Source: Coriolopsis trogii (lineage: Eukaryota; Basidiomycota; Agaricomycetes; Polyporales; Polyporaceae). From it: DNA of 64,000 nt. Where the stretch lies: NCBI GenBank assembly GCA_020543525.1, contig JAHYIO010000004.1, forward strand, positions 682,001 to 746,000. The letters are read 5' to 3'. This document shows positions 10,856 to 23,068 of the stretch, piece by piece. Under the pieces are notes generated by a model. That model did not search any database. It was not told the origin of the DNA and saw only the letters and a program-made list of their open reading frames with translations. Made by a program: the position numbers and the translations under genes. Position 1 is the stretch's first letter. Every line of letters begins with the position of its first letter.

Positions 10856-10936
10856 AGTGACTTACATAGGAGCTGGCCAGGGACTATCCAGATATGGCAT
10901 TTTTTGTACTCACTACGTACATCGCGGGCACGACGT

Positions 10937-12858
10937 CTACACCCACTCCAAGATGATACTGTCCCACATGAACCCTCGCCAGAGCGTGGTCCTCGTGACA
11001 TTGAAGCTGACCGTGTTCCAGCCCTGCTTGAGCACATTCGCGCCGTCAAAGGGGAACTCGAACAGGTGCCACTCGCCCGCGGTCGTCGCCGAGCGGTAGA
11101 GACACTGGTCGCTCAGGATTGAGCTGCTCGTGAGGTTGCCAACCTTGTTCTCCGCGCCATTGACGTAGATATCCGCGCTCACTCCCTGCGAGTAGCCCGC
11201 GAGGGACACGGTGAGGAGAGCGGACCGGTTTGCGGGCACCTTGTCGAGCTTGAAGTCGATGTTCCATGCGCCCAACGCGCTCTGCCCAAAACACCAGTCG
11301 CTTGTCTTGCTCTTCCCGACGGTGTACGTCAGGTTCGCGGGGCACTGGGCTACGAGAGCGTGCTGGTACGGAGCGCCGCCATGTGCGAAGCCAAGAGCCT
11401 TGCGATCGAAGTCGCCGACCTGGAAGATGCGCTTGCGGCCCTGGGGCAAAGTCCACTTGAGAGTACCAAGGTCGAGGGTCGAAAGCCCCCGCGTTGTAGA
11501 CACGACCACGTCGTTATGCAGCAGCGGAGTCGAGACGTCCGCGAGACGTCCGCCATTGGACCACGCCTGGAGGGCATACGTGCCTGTGCGAACGTGATCA
11601 AAGTGGAAGAAGCCGAGCGCATCCGCGTAGGTGGTGTAATAGTACGTCGTGCCCTGGTCGAGTGTACTTTTGATGGGGTTGTTGTCTCCGAGGAAGACGG
11701 CGGCACCCGAGGCAGGTCGCCCGTCTGAAAGGCTGATACGACCGCGGACGGTGCGCACGCGTGAGTTGTAGGCAGCGTCGTTCTTGAACCAGCTGTAGGG
11801 CCAGGCAGCGAACTCGCGCGCGGCACGCCGAGCGGCGTCGGCCTTAGAACCATCGTTCTGACGAGTTTTCAGGTAAGTGCTCAAGATCGTGATGATTGAG
11901 AGAGAATGCGCACCAGATACCATAGCCAAGGCCCCCACAACTTGCCATCGGGGAAAGAATCGTTGGAAACCGCGATATAGTGTGTACCGTGGACCATGTT
12001 TAGTTGCACTGCGTCGCCAGTTTGGGACTCACGATGAACCTAGGCGGTGTTTAGTACTCGGAATGGCACAGACGTGTTCGACTAATTGTTACCATAAGTT
12101 CTTGCTTCAGTTGATCACCATTGTAATAATCTTTCCCGGGGTTCTGGAGTCTTTATAAGCGACAGAGCGTGCTACAATCAAACGATCCAACTCACTATAT
12201 ACCAGCTACCAAAGTTATCACCGTATACACCGTAGTAGTCTTGCTCACGAATGAAGGCGCTCCAATCGTACTTGGTGAGGAAGGTCCCGTCGGCCTTCTC
12301 CCAAGTCTCGTCCTGGACTTTGGTTGCGGTGACATACTCAGAGAGAGGAGGGAGGACGCCGTCTCGCTCCGTCGTGCGACCTCTCGGGAAGGTCTCGTTG
12401 TCAAGTCGCCATAGAGTCCTGAACTCGCCCAGGACGGGGAGAGCGCGGTTGACGAAATACTGATATGCGCCGACGAGGTCCTTGTAAATGACCCAGTGGA
12501 ATTCACCCTCGAGGGCGGTGAACTGGACGTCGATGTAGTCCGCCGTCCGGCGGACGATGGACGCGTTGAGCCAAGCAAGGTCACTCGCGGCGCCATCTGA
12601 ACTCATCACCATCAATAGTGTCACTTGGGTAGATATCTGGTAAGACGTACTGTAACTGACGTAGTGGCCCACAGCTTCGTCGACAAGATCTTTGCCCTTC
12701 CAAAACAGCTTCGTGGCGTATTGGTGTCCCTGCGTCACGTTCCAGTGGTCGTTGCCGATGACCCAGGTAGTGTCATTGAGCTGCTTCAAGAACGGGCCTT
12801 TAGCTGCGCATGCGTGAGCGAAGAGGGCGACTGCAGCAGCTGCACGGCCGAGTAACAT
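10937..12858 (-). CDS. secreted rhamnogalacturonan lyase, family PL4
   Basis: Five exons (12651-12858, 12196-12596, 12093-12143, 11914-12039, 10937-11857) give 1707 nt, 568 residues. The enzyme cleaves rhamnose-galacturonate bonds of rhamnogalacturonan I by beta-elimination outside the cell. A signal peptide (MLLGRAAAAVALFAHACAA) is followed by KQLNDTTWVIGNDH, ALEGEFHWVIYKD and GAYQYFVNRALP, then GVYGDNFGSWYINPGKDYY and QLNMVHGTHY, all typical of the catalytic beta-sandwich. The middle domain reads RVRTVRGRISLSDGRPASG (FnIII-like), and the C-terminal jelly-roll holds GFAHGGAPYQHALVAQCPAN and ends near FMWDSIILEWV. The exon junctions are all GT-AG and restore the family sequence exactly, so the gene looks intact. 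It is transcribed divergently from COQ8. The GH78 rhamnosidase at 50 kb could act on the same polymer. Confidence 0.92.
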
Positions 12859-13468
12859 GGTGGACGGGGCGAGCTGAACACGACGCCGGTGGCCTCATCG
12901 CCAACGACAGCCTGGTGCTTTTGTACGCGAAGTCTGCAAGGTTGTGTTCCTAGAGCGGGCCGCGCGGTTCGTCGCCAGGCAGGCGAAGGAGTATCACCCG
13001 AACGCGCCCTCTGCACACTCGTGACTGTTGCGGACCGCCATCATCGTGAGCAGAGTGTTCACGTGGGCGATATTTAGCTCACCGAGCATCGGCGAAATAC
13101 CGAAACATTCGACGAGGGCCTGTTTGTCCCTGTCCAGCGCGTCGCATGTACAGCGGAAGGATGGATTTGGACCGTGCAAAGATGGTGGCGGGTTAATGAG
13201 GGGTGCACGGGAACAAGAGTCGATGATGCAGCTCCGGGCCTCTTCGTCGAGCGCGACAACGAGCTCGAGCTACTTGGAGTCTGACGGCGGAGGCAACCTC
13301 GGAGGGCGCCCAAAAATGATTGAGCGGCCCGCCATGGGCGCGCCGGCCATGACGCGCATGACGTTGCCCGAGTCCCGACGTCCGACACGCGCACGACGCG
13401 ACTCGGACGTTGTCCTCACGCGACCTGCCATGATCCCTGCTGCTGCCTAGACGAGCTCCTCCTCGCAA
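12859..13468. other. divergent intergenic region between PL4 and COQ8
   Basis: This 610-nt stretch should contain the promoters of both flanking genes. It is unusually GC-rich and carries open frames on both strands. A minus-strand chain from an ATG at about 13433 toward 12790 can be spliced with two small introns, but no family was recognised (see findings). Confidence 0.35.
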
Positions 13469-16088
13469 ATGCCTCCTGGACCCGCGTACAACTGGTTCTG
13501 TGTTGCTCATTCGCTCTATGACATACTCTCGCATGCGGCGCATATACGGGCAGTCCAGGTGACAAGGACTGGACGCGTCCTTCGCGCGTCAGGTCCGCTC
13601 TCTAATGCCAAGGCGCACGCAGAAGAAGCATGCAACCCACCGCTTGCTGAGGATGGGACACCAGCTGCTGTGACAGCGACAAATGCGATGAAAGTCGCCC
13701 AGTCAGTCCCGAAGCTGTCCACCGCGTACGGAGACCCTGCGGAGTCCCAGAAGAGGAATGCCGACTCATCTCTGCATGAACAAAATGAGGATAGAAGTTC
13801 GCTCGTGAGTGTCTCCGCATGCCGGGTGGTTGAGGGCAGCAGGCTTAAATAATACTAGGCCCCGTCCAAGCACTCTCCTGAGACGACCCTTCGCACAGTG
13901 CCCCTCCCAAAACATCCGCATCCTCTCCCAGTACAAGCAGAGCCAATTCCGCAAGTGTCGCAGCTGAAGCCTATCGCCGACGCGACTACAACTCCTCAGT
14001 CAAGCCATTCTCAGGCAAACCTAATCCAAGCAGAACCTACCTCACGGCTATCACAATCAACCTCATTCTCAAGTAGCACATCCGTTACGAGTGCACAGGG
14101 AGTTCCTTCCTCAAAGGGTGCTACTCTCGATCGTATCGAAACTCTGCACCCTGATATACCCTCGGCGGGAGACTTGTCGGCAACGACAGGTATACCTGGC
14201 CCGGCTGAGGTACGTGCCGTATCATTCGACGAATCCGGCTTCTGTGCCTCATACAGCTTATTCAAGCCCATAGTGTTTGAGAAACCACCTAGTCGAAACT
14301 TGCAGTCTTCCAAAGTCCCGTCTTCTCGAATCGGTCGCCTCTTTCATTACGGAGGTACTTATTGATGACGCTATGGTTGTATCTGTTGGAACGCCCTCTG
14401 AACTGCGTCTGGTACAGGTCTTGCGGCTTCGTTGGGATACGGTGCAGCTTCTGAGCTTCTCCGTCGCTCGACTACGAACTCGGACGAACATGCACCGCCT
14501 TCGCTCATGCTGACCGAGGGGAACATCAAACGTTTGGTGTCGAAACTCACTCAAATGCGCGGCGCAGCGCTCAAACTTGGCCAATTCATGAGCATCCAAG
14601 GTCTGCACTCCGCATATACCCACTTGCATGTGCGAACTGAGATAGTGCACTCGTAAGACAGCCATGTTCTACCTCCCGAGATAGAAGACATCTTCCGACG
14701 GGTGCAGGACAGTGCGCACTATATGCCCGATTGGCAAATGGAGGTGAGCTCTTTTGAGTCGCAACAATTCGCACATTCTTGACTTTGAACTTATATTGCC
14801 TCGCACAGCAAGTTATGCGAGAGTCTCTCGGGCCGTCGTGGATGGACAACTTCGAGTCCTTCGAACGCCTCCCCTTCGCCGCTGCGTCTATCGGCCAGGT
14901 TCACTCTGCGGTCCTCGCGGCTTCCGCTTCACCCACCGGCACACCCGCGCGCGTCGCCGTGAAGATCCAATTCCCAAACATTGTCAACTCGATCAACAGC
15001 GATCTTGGCTACGTTAAGATGCTTCTTACCGCGAGCAAACTTCTCCCGCGCGGACTCTTCCTAGACCGGACGATCCAGGTCATGAAGGAGGAGCTTGCCG
15101 ATGAGTGTGACTATGCGCGGGAAGCATCGTTCCTCAGGCGGTTTGGACAGTCGGACCACTTAGGTGCTGACGACAGGTTCAAGATCCCGTGGGTGTGGGA
15201 GGGCAGTACGGATAGGGTGCTCGTGATGGAGCATGTTGACGGCGTGAGCGTCGGTGGCACGGTGATTGACCGTCTGACGCAACGCGACAGGGACGATGTG
15301 GGTGTTTCCGTCGTCACGAGCAGCTGCCAATCAGTGATATTGACGTGATACTTGAATAGATCGCCGCGCGGATTGTCGACTTGTGCTTGCGCGAGTTGTT
15401 TGTCTTCCGAGTCATGCAGACGGATCCCAACTGGACAAATTTCCTGTGGAACCCGCGGACGCGCAAGGTTGGTTTCACCCCTCATTTCTTGGCTTCCTTC
15501 TCACCGTGCGGTTCCACTGCTAGGTCGAGCTTGTCGACTTCGGCGCCACGCGCGAATACTCGAAAGAGTTCATCGATGACTGGCTGCACTTGCTCTCCGC
15601 CGCTGTCTCAGAGGACCGTGACGCCTGCATACATTGGAGTCTCAAGCTCGGTTATCTGACCGGCGAGGAGAACGAGGTACGCTCCCTGTTGCCATACGCA
15701 TACATAAGAATATGAAGTTGAGAGAGGTCTGCAGATCATGCTCGACGCACATGTGAAGTCGATGATCCTCCTCGGCACTCCGTTCAACCCGAAGACCCCA
15801 CAGTCGTTCAAGTTTGGGCCAGGCTCGGACTGGGCGCACATCACTGCAGAGATCCGGGATCAGATCCCGGTCATGCTCAAGCATCGGCTCACGCCTCCCC
15901 CACGGGAGACGTACAGTCTGAACAGGTGCGTCTGCGATGATGGGGGGCTCGCGTGGCATGTTTGGTTCTTACTGTCGTGGTGGTGTAGGAAACTGAGCGG
16001 AGCGTTCTTGCTCGCGTCACGTCTGGGTGCGTCTGTTGACTGCAGGACATTGTGGGAGAAAGTCGTACAGGGGTACCGGTACGACTGA
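13469..16088 (+). CDS. COQ8: ABC1/ADCK atypical kinase, coenzyme Q biosynthesis
   Basis: Nine exons (13469-13804, 13859-14354, 14418-14600, 14658-14743, 14809-15297, 15360-15467, 15524-15676, 15735-15925, 15989-16088) join to 2142 nt, 713 residues. Coq8 is a mitochondrial inner-membrane kinase-like ATPase that supports the CoQ synthome. The hallmarks are present in order: the KxGQ motif in [12 protein letters not shown] near residue 332, the alanine-rich loop [12 protein letters not shown] near 390 that replaces the glycine loop, VAVKIQF near 425, the catalytic loop [11 protein letters not shown] near 552 and [10 protein letters not shown] near 570. The N-terminal 280 residues are low-complexity and poorly conserved, as in fungal orthologues, where the transit peptide and membrane segment vary. 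All eight introns are GT-AG. The gene converges on BTB copy 2. Confidence 0.93.
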
Positions 16089-16412
16089 GTTTCGGTCCGT
16101 TGCGCTTCGGGACTTTCGTAGAATAGAACATAGATCCAGTCACGCTCTCATCTTGAGCTAATACTACTACTACTGGCTCGTCGCAAGGCGAAATCACAGT
16201 TACCGCCGCTCTTGACAGTTTGACCGATACCTGGGTCAAGCCCGTGAAGCGCGATGATTTCGTCCGACCGTTGCGATCGGAATGAGCATGAACTTACTGA
16301 TAACGTTGTGATTCGCCGTATTGACCGGCAGCTCCAATGTCTATGGGCGAAAGATACTAGATACACGTAGTAGCACAGCGTTAAAGTTTACATTGAACAG
16401 CCCGGGTATACT
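16089..16412. other. convergent 3' region between COQ8 and BTB copy 2
   Basis: No gene is recognised. The stretch presumably holds the two 3' untranslated regions; no clear hairpin was noticed. Confidence 0.4.
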
Positions 16413-17680
16413 CTAGACATCGCGTTTCATGTCTGCAACGCAAGGTCGATGTTCAGTCACAGCGTGGAAGTATGAGGACCAAGGAACAATCATCACCTGG
16501 TCATCGGCAGCTGGGGTGTCCGCGGGAACAGGAGGTGCGAGATCGGCCGCCCACCCGTCGACAACGACACCCATGAGGTCAGGGAGCCTGCGCCAAATAT
16601 CGCGATGCGCGACTTTCTCGCGCTCCTGGAGCATCTTGTAGCACGGCGCGCAGATCCGGCGATCGTCGTCCCGTCCGTCGATGTAGTCCGTCCAGTACTT
16701 GAACCAGTCGAGGGTGCACACCACGCGCTCGTTGTTCCGCAGCTCGTCGAGCAGCTTCAGGAACACGGGCGCGCACACGTCGCGGCGCGTGCAGCCGTCG
16801 GCCAGCGTCTGCGTGAAGAGGCCGAGCGTGGCGAGCGTGTTGGCCTGCATGAGGCTCGCGCGCCCGACGAAGCACCGCGCGAGGTCGTCCGGGGAGAGCG
16901 TCTCGCGCGTGCCGTCCTCGCGCGCGAAACCGGTTACGAGCTCGGGCCCGGAGAGCATGCAGCAGCCCATGAGCGCGGGCGGGAGGAGGGAGGGGGTGTT
17001 GGTCGTGCGCGCGATGTTGACGACGCCGATGGCGTGCACGGACTCGAACGCGGGCGGGCGCGGGGGGTCGATGCGGGCCCAGGTGTCGAAGCTGTCGACG
17101 TAGTGCTTCTTGAGGTAGTCCAGGCTGCGCTGCACGAGCGGCTCAATGTCGTATTTGTCCCCGAGGCGGATGCAGGCTGAGACGGCGTGGAAGGACAGGT
17201 CTTCTGGGACGACCCTGACACGTCACCGTCGGGAGAGGGTAAGAATGGTCTGCGCAAAGGAGGGGATGGTTCAAGTCGGACTTACCGCGGGGTCTTGCCT
17301 GGGACTAGGGCGCGCAAGAGATGACGTAGGTCCTCTGGCGAGTCGGATATGTGCACGACGGCAGGCTGACAGGTGCACTGGGGAGACGGAGACGACGAGG
17401 GATCTTCCGGCTGTGGCAGAGAGAGCATATCCTTGAAGACGGGCGAGTTGGCAACAATGGGGCCCTTGTAGACACGGAACTCGACGTCGCCGCCAGCGAT
17501 GAGAGTCAGGTTACCATCTTCTAACCAGAACTCATCATCAGGTTGTGGTGACTTTGGAGTGGCTTCTTCGTCTTGAGGGGGCTCGAGTACAGTACTGTCT
17601 GAAGCCTTCGACGGTATCGGAGACGAGGAAGACTCGGAAAGTACAGGTCTGGTATCGGGGTCTGGGGTTGGCGTAGACAT
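16413..17680 (-). CDS. BTB/POZ domain protein, copy 2
   Basis: Exons 17286-17680 and 16413-17214 give 1197 nt, 398 residues, starting at MSTPTPDPDTRP. An acidic, Ser/Pro-rich tail of about 50 residues precedes EFWLEDGNLTLIAGGDVEFR, FKDMLSLPQP and HISDSPEDLRHLL. The second exon reads LSFHAVSACIRLGDKYD, then IGVVNIARTT, REDGTRETLSPDDLARC and a CAPCYKML Cys pair near the end. Compared with copy 1 the N-terminal tail is shorter and the body closely similar. A start 69 nt further upstream is also open. The function is unknown beyond the expected dimerisation or cullin-adaptor role of BTB domains. Confidence 0.84.
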
Positions 17681-18486
17681 GAGAGCAGCTGGGAGAGCAA
17701 AGACTGGATTAGTATGAAGTAAGGATTTTACAAGAAGATGGTGGGACATACTATGATGGCTTGCGTCAGAGTATAAGAGTCAAAGTGAGTGCCCCGGTGG
17801 CCCTTCTGTTCCTGGTTCAATACAAAGCAAACGCAATCAGAGATATAGCAACCAACCAGGAGTGGACAAGGATGCGGCGTGGCGCCGACCGCAGTGGCAG
17901 CACACGACTCGGAGCTTCCTCCAATGTGCCACCACCGACGTCTTGACCATGTTGGATGCACAGCATGGACACTGCTTATGTTGTCGGTGACTTACTCACC
18001 GTCTTGAGGCTGTGGATGGTTAGAGAGATTATTCTGAGGCAGTGACGCACGTTTCGTCTCTACATAGGCGCTCTCTCCATAGCACTGCCACGGCGGTCAC
18101 GAGACGTGGTGTACTCCTTGACCGAATGCTTCCACCTCAACTTGGGTCCTCCTCGGAGTCCTCATTCGCCAGCGCAACCTGGGGTAGATCGTGAAGTTGC
18201 CAACTGAAGATCTCATTGAAAGTTCCGTATACATTCCTCGCAACAGCACAGGTATCAAGCCAGTGGTCCGAGTAGTACTTTACACTTTATTCTTACATGA
18301 TCATCCGTGACTTCAGAACGAGTTGGTCAATGACTGTCTTCATAGTCCAAACTATGCGCTCACTATTGTTCTGTGTGCAGGCGGGTCAGTGTTTCTGAGA
18401 CCAACCGACACAACGCAGCACTAAATCTGGATCAGGACCTGAGATCCCAGCTACAAAGAGGCACAGCAACATACCAGTCGCCGCCT
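17681..18486. other. intergenic between BTB copies 2 and 3
   Basis: Only short frames occur and none is recognised. The left part should be the promoter of copy 2 and the right part the 3' region of copy 3. Confidence 0.4.
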
Positions 18487-19558
18487 TCAGGGTTCTTGCT
18501 TAGGCTTTGTGCCCCATCCTTCCACAGTGAGGTTCAACATTGCCGGCAGGTTCATCCACACCTCCTTCTGCAGCCTCTTCGGCCGCTCGTCCTCGAGCAT
18601 CTTGTAGCACCGATTGCATAATTCACGCTCCTCGTCCCGCCCGTCCACGTACACCATCCATGACGCGTACCAGTCCACACACGAAATCACGTCGTCCTTC
18701 GCGTTCCCGAGGTCGTTCAGCAGCCGCTGCAGCACGCGTGAGCAGCATGTGATGTGTCGGCACTGGGGGGCCACGGCCGTCCGGAACATCTGGTGCGCGA
18801 TGCGCGCGCTCGCTTGGGCCATCTTGGATCGCCCGACGAAGCAGCGGCCGAGGTCCTCCATAGAGAGCGTCTCGCGTGTGCCGTCTGGACGTGTAAATCC
18901 TTCCACGATCTCCGCCCCGAGCGTGCAGCAGTCCATCAGGGCTGTGGGCAGGAGCCGAAGCTCACCCGTCAGGCGGGCGATGTTGACCACGCCGATCGCG
19001 TGTATCGCCCGGAAGGATGGAGGGCGGACGAGGTTTGAGGGATACCAGGCGTCGAAGTCGTCGGTGTAGTATTTGCGGAGAAAGTCGAGGTTGCGCTGGA
19101 CCATGAAGTCAACCTGGTACTTGTGCCCAAGGCGAATGCAAGCCGAGATCTCGTCGAAAGTTGGTTCATGTGCGCCAGTCCTACGCCATGGAGGAGACTG
19201 TCAGCGAGGCTCAGGAAGAGCTATCGAGAGGGATGAGCACCACTGACCGTAAAGATTTGCCTGATATGAAGGCGGGGAGGAAGTAGCGCAGATCTTCAGG
19301 GGAGTCTAATAGGCGTACAACCGGGCATGATGCCTCCGGCGCGGATTCGGTCCCTTCATCGGGCTGAGGGAGCGACAGCATGTCTTTGAATATAGGCGAG
19401 TGAGCTGTGAGAGGACCTTGATACACTCGGAATTCTACGTCTTGGGCGATCAGGATCAGATTGCCGTCTTGAAACCAGAAGTCTTCGTCCTCCTTCGGAG
19501 AGCAGCTTTCTGGCATTGGCGGTACGTCCGTAGAGGATGCAGTACGATCATGCTTCAT
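18487..19558 (-). CDS. BTB/POZ domain protein, copy 3
   Basis: Exons 19248-19558 and 18487-19180 give 1005 nt, 334 residues, from MKHDRTASSTDV. It has the shared core DFWFQDGNLILIAQDVEFRV, FKDMLSLPQP and LLDSPEDLRYFLP, then after the conserved intron EPTFDEISACIRLGHKYQ, IGVVNIARLTGE, RPDGTRETLSMEDLGRC and CNRCYKMLEDE. The 67-nt intron (19181-19247) is at the same codon position as in copies 1, 2 and 4. The N-terminal tail is short. Copies 2 and 3 lie in tandem on the same strand, which suggests local duplication. Confidence 0.85.
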
Positions 19559-20290
19559 GCTATATGCAGGGGAGTGATCAGATCGAATCAACAAGACAAG
19601 CAAGTGAAATCGGTGTCGGTATGCACCGACTCATTGATTGTCTATGGAGCTATACAGCACAAGACAAATGAAATGACGGGTTTCTCGCCCAGCATATCAT
19701 TCAACTTGCACTGCCCAGCTCGACGCCGAGTGAAGATTACCTGGGAGATTCTCCATTGTTCCAATTAGCGCGCTTGCTTGGACAATGGATTGGCATGTAG
19801 GACACTCACCTGTGTGTTGATCTGGGCGACCTGGAAGCCACTTGGTTCGTTACAAACCCCGAAGCCGAGTCTACCAGGAGAAAGAAGGTATTTATACTGA
19901 GACGTCTACTTCAGGAAGGGGAAGGTCATTGGTTCCACAGGGGTGTCATGGAAGTGGTCACATGTGAGCCGGCCGTACACTGGGGACGCAAGATGAATCC
20001 CAGGACGGCTGGCTCTTCTTCATACCCTCCCAATCTAACCGCGACCTCACGTGGATTCCTCAGATTGTTCGTACTCATGGTGGTGTGTAGTAGAGCATCG
20101 AATAGGACCAAGCTCAAGCAGCGGTGAGTAAATGTGCGTTAGCGCTTTATTGAAGATCCTCGTCCAATCAGGAAACACGGATTGGCGCGCGCCTGAGCTA
20201 AGCGCGTCATTTCGCTGGCGAAACGTTGGATCTTGGCAGACAACATATTACTTGTGCCCAACGCTCACGACGCTCGAGACAGTCTTAGAC
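19559..20290. other. divergent intergenic region between BTB copy 3 and OPI3
   Basis: No gene is recognised. Both flanking genes are read outward, so this 730-nt region should hold their promoters. No clear TATA box was noted near the OPI3 start. Confidence 0.4.
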
Positions 20291-21091
20291 ATGGTGGACT
20301 CCCTCGACGGTATCATTGACTTTACGAAGCAGTCTTTGCTTGTCTCCGTTGCAGCTATCGCGTTCAATCCCACCGCGTGGAATATAGTTGCGCGAAATGG
20401 TGCGTTATCATCCAAACATGTCCATCGCCCGCTTACCATCGCCTTGCAGAGTACAGGAACAAGACCATAACGCGGATGTTTGGGGGCAACGCGCGGTATG
20501 GATGCTACTTCCTGGCGCTCTGTATATTCTCCGCCGGCATGGTACGCGACGCGCTGTGAGTCTCGTTCTATTCTCTTCTATGCCCCTCGGCCTCCTCGAT
20601 GCATGACGGCTTACGCGTCATGCTAGCTACCACAGCGCGTTGATGGAGCAGCCGCAGAAGAAGATACTCCCCGCCCCCTATGACACGCTCGTTCCCGCCG
20701 TGCTCTTCATCCTCGGTCAGACGTTTGTGATCACCTCTACCTGGGCCCTTGGAATTACTGGCACATTCTTGGGAGACTACTTCGGCATCCTCATGGACCA
20801 CCGTGTTGAAGGCTTTCCATTCAATGTCCTGCGAGACCCCATGTACGTCGGGAGTACCATGTCCTTTGCTGCCACTGCTCTATGGTGAGTCTCCTCGCAC
20901 GTACGGCGCGACACGCGCGTGCAGCTATTGACGTAAATGTCTACAGGTATGAGCGCCCTGCAGGGCTCGTCATCACGCTCTATGTCTACATCGTCTACGT
21001 GATCGCGCTCCGTTTCGAGGGTCCGTTCACGGACATGATCTACTCGAACCGGGCCACCTCCGCGAAAGCAGAGTCCAAAAAGGAGCTATGA
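20291..21091 (+). CDS. OPI3: phospholipid N-methyltransferase (PEMT/Opi3)
   Basis: Four exons (20291-20399, 20450-20555, 20627-20884, 20947-21091) total 618 nt, 205 residues, the usual length for yeast Opi3. The enzyme makes the last two SAM-dependent methylations from phosphatidylethanolamine to phosphatidylcholine in the ER membrane. The sequence carries the family landmarks FNPTAWNIVARNEYRNKT, a RYGCYFLA segment, GITGTFLGDYFGILMD and GFPFNVLRDPMYVGSTMSF (the SAM-binding region), and RFEGPFTDMIYSNR near the end. Several hydrophobic helices fit an integral membrane enzyme. All introns are GT-AG. No lesion is seen. Confidence 0.95.
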
Positions 21092-21543
21092 AGCACATGT
21101 TCATGACTCACGACCCGCCCACGACACTTTATACGCAACTGCTCTCCCTTGCCCTGGATTCTAGAGGTTCAACACCCACACCCCACATCCCCGTTGCATG
21201 CGCGCAACGATACGCCGACCATTTCCTAGTGTAATCCATTATACTCTCAACAGCACACCTACTACTTGTCGCAATATATCCGTAGGGCCTCACATCCGAT
21301 AATGACGCTTAGAACACATCCCCGCACCTCCAACGATTCTGACTAGCACTCGGCCCCATTGCCATATGTGGCTGGCCGGTGGATCCCGGACCGCATTGGG
21401 CGTAAGTACCGCGATATTGACGTATAGCCGCCGAAAACTACAGGTTGCAACGTGTGCTGCAACCACCACCCACTCGTCCAAGTCGTGCGTTCCCAACAGT
21501 CGAAATTGCTCTCCACTCCGTTTCGCTGACGAGTCAATAGACG
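21092..21543. other. intergenic between OPI3 and BTB copy 4
   Basis: No gene is recognised in these 450 nt, which should hold the OPI3 3' region and the promoter of BTB copy 4. Confidence 0.4.
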
Positions 21544-22583
21544 ATGTTTGAGCCTATGCGAAAGAGACTCCGTAGCTTGCCCTCGGATTCGGAGATTCCT
21601 CCAATCACAAAGCGAGATGACGAGTTCTGGTTCGAAGATGGTACCCTCACAATTGTTGCACAAGATGTGGAATTTCGAGTTTACAAGGGGCCACTCGTCA
21701 AGCACTCGCCTGTTTTCCGAGACATGTTGACCTTGCCTCAGCCTCGCGAAGCGGGACCATCTGTCCCAGTGGTCCGCGTCCATGATCACCCTGTATACTT
21801 CAAGCACTTCCTCAGAGAGTTCTTCGCTGGTAATGCTATGGAGTAAGTTTCCTTTCCTTCTCCCCTCATTCAATGCGCATATGCGAATCTCGTTCCAGAT
21901 TCATCACACACAAGCCGACTTTCGATAATGTATGTGCGGTCATTCAACTAGGTCACAAGTATGAAGTGGACTCTTTGGTACAACAAGCACTGTATTACAT
22001 CAAGCCCTTCTACCCAGTCGGCCTCGACCCGTGGTTGGCCCTGTCCGTTGAGCACACGAGCATACACATATTCAATCCCATCCATAGTATCGGCATCATC
22101 AACCTCGCACGGCTCACATACACCTCCTCCCTTCTCCCTGCGGCACTCATGAACTGCTGTATGCTTGACACTAAAGACCTACTCATGGGGTTCGTCCGCG
22201 AAGACGGCGTCCGCGAGCGGCTATCCCCTCTCGACCTCACGCGCGTGCTTGTTGCGCGCACGGAGCTGACGAACATCAATGCGTTGGCCGCCCTCAGGAT
22301 CTTGAGCGGCCACTCGGAAGACTGCGAGAATTCAGATGAGTTCGCGTGCAACGAGTGCAGGGAGGCGGTGACTGCACTGGCGAAGCCTGATTGTAATTGG
22401 CGATTCCGTCCGGGAATCAGTCGCTCTTGGGGGGACTTTGTGGTTGAGACGGGGCTGGAGTTCTGCGGGCCGTGCATGGATGCCATACGGGCCCAGGAGA
22501 GGAAGGAGCGGTTGAAGATCTGGCAGCAAATGCCCGAGTTATTTGGGCTGACCCGGGGCAATGGTGATGGCCCAAGCGCATAA
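21544..22583 (+). CDS. BTB/POZ domain protein, copy 4
   Basis: Exons 21544-21842 and 21899-22583 give 984 nt, 327 residues. After 30 N-terminal residues comes EFWFEDGTLTIVAQDVEFRV, FRDMLTLPQP and VHDHPVYFKHFLREFF; exon 2 reads VCAVIQLGHKYEVDSLVQQA, IGIINLARLTYTSSLLPAAL, REDGVRERLSPLDLTR and a final CGPCMDAIR Cys pair. It is the most divergent of the four copies: the usual DSPEDLR is DHPVYFK and GTRETLS is GVRERLS. The intron (56 nt) is at the shared position. The role is unknown. Confidence 0.85.
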
Positions 22584-23068
22584 GAGTAGTAAGTAATGTG
22601 GTCTCCGTATGGCCTTGCACTAACCAGGTCTGTATGATCTCTAGCTATCGATGATGTATTTGGGCTATTTGCTCGCTCGACTGGACTGTCAATGATTCCG
22701 CATGGACCTCGATTTTATCACCCTTATGGAAGGCAGGTCTTTCACAGAAGGAGGGAGCTCCCCTTTCCGGCTCTGCACACGTTATTATCGGCTGCAAGCT
22801 TCGACTCATCCTATCGCGACGTGTTCCTATTGCCTCATCGCTGAATATAGGCGCGTACGCACCATCGTACCGAAGAAGGCGCTGGGCGGCTCGCAAAGCG
22901 GTCGTGCCCGCACGAACAGGTTTACACGCTTGTCGTGCAGAATTCAGGACGACCCAGTCGCTGATAACGCTATTGCCCATCAGAGTCAACGAGCGCGTAC
23001 GGAGGAATGCTTAGTCGAGGTCCTCCAAGTAGATAAGGAGCAACCGCGCTCTTCACTTCTCCCTAGCT
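22584..23068. other. intergenic upstream of ACS transporter 1
   Basis: Short frames only, none recognised. The region presumably contains the promoter of transporter 1, whose ATG is at 23069. Confidence 0.4.

Noticed and set aside
16605..17180. Plus-strand frame of 191 codons opposite BTB copy 2
   Set aside because: Its composition (Arg, Glu, Gly, Val rich) follows from the codon bias of the BTB gene on the other strand.
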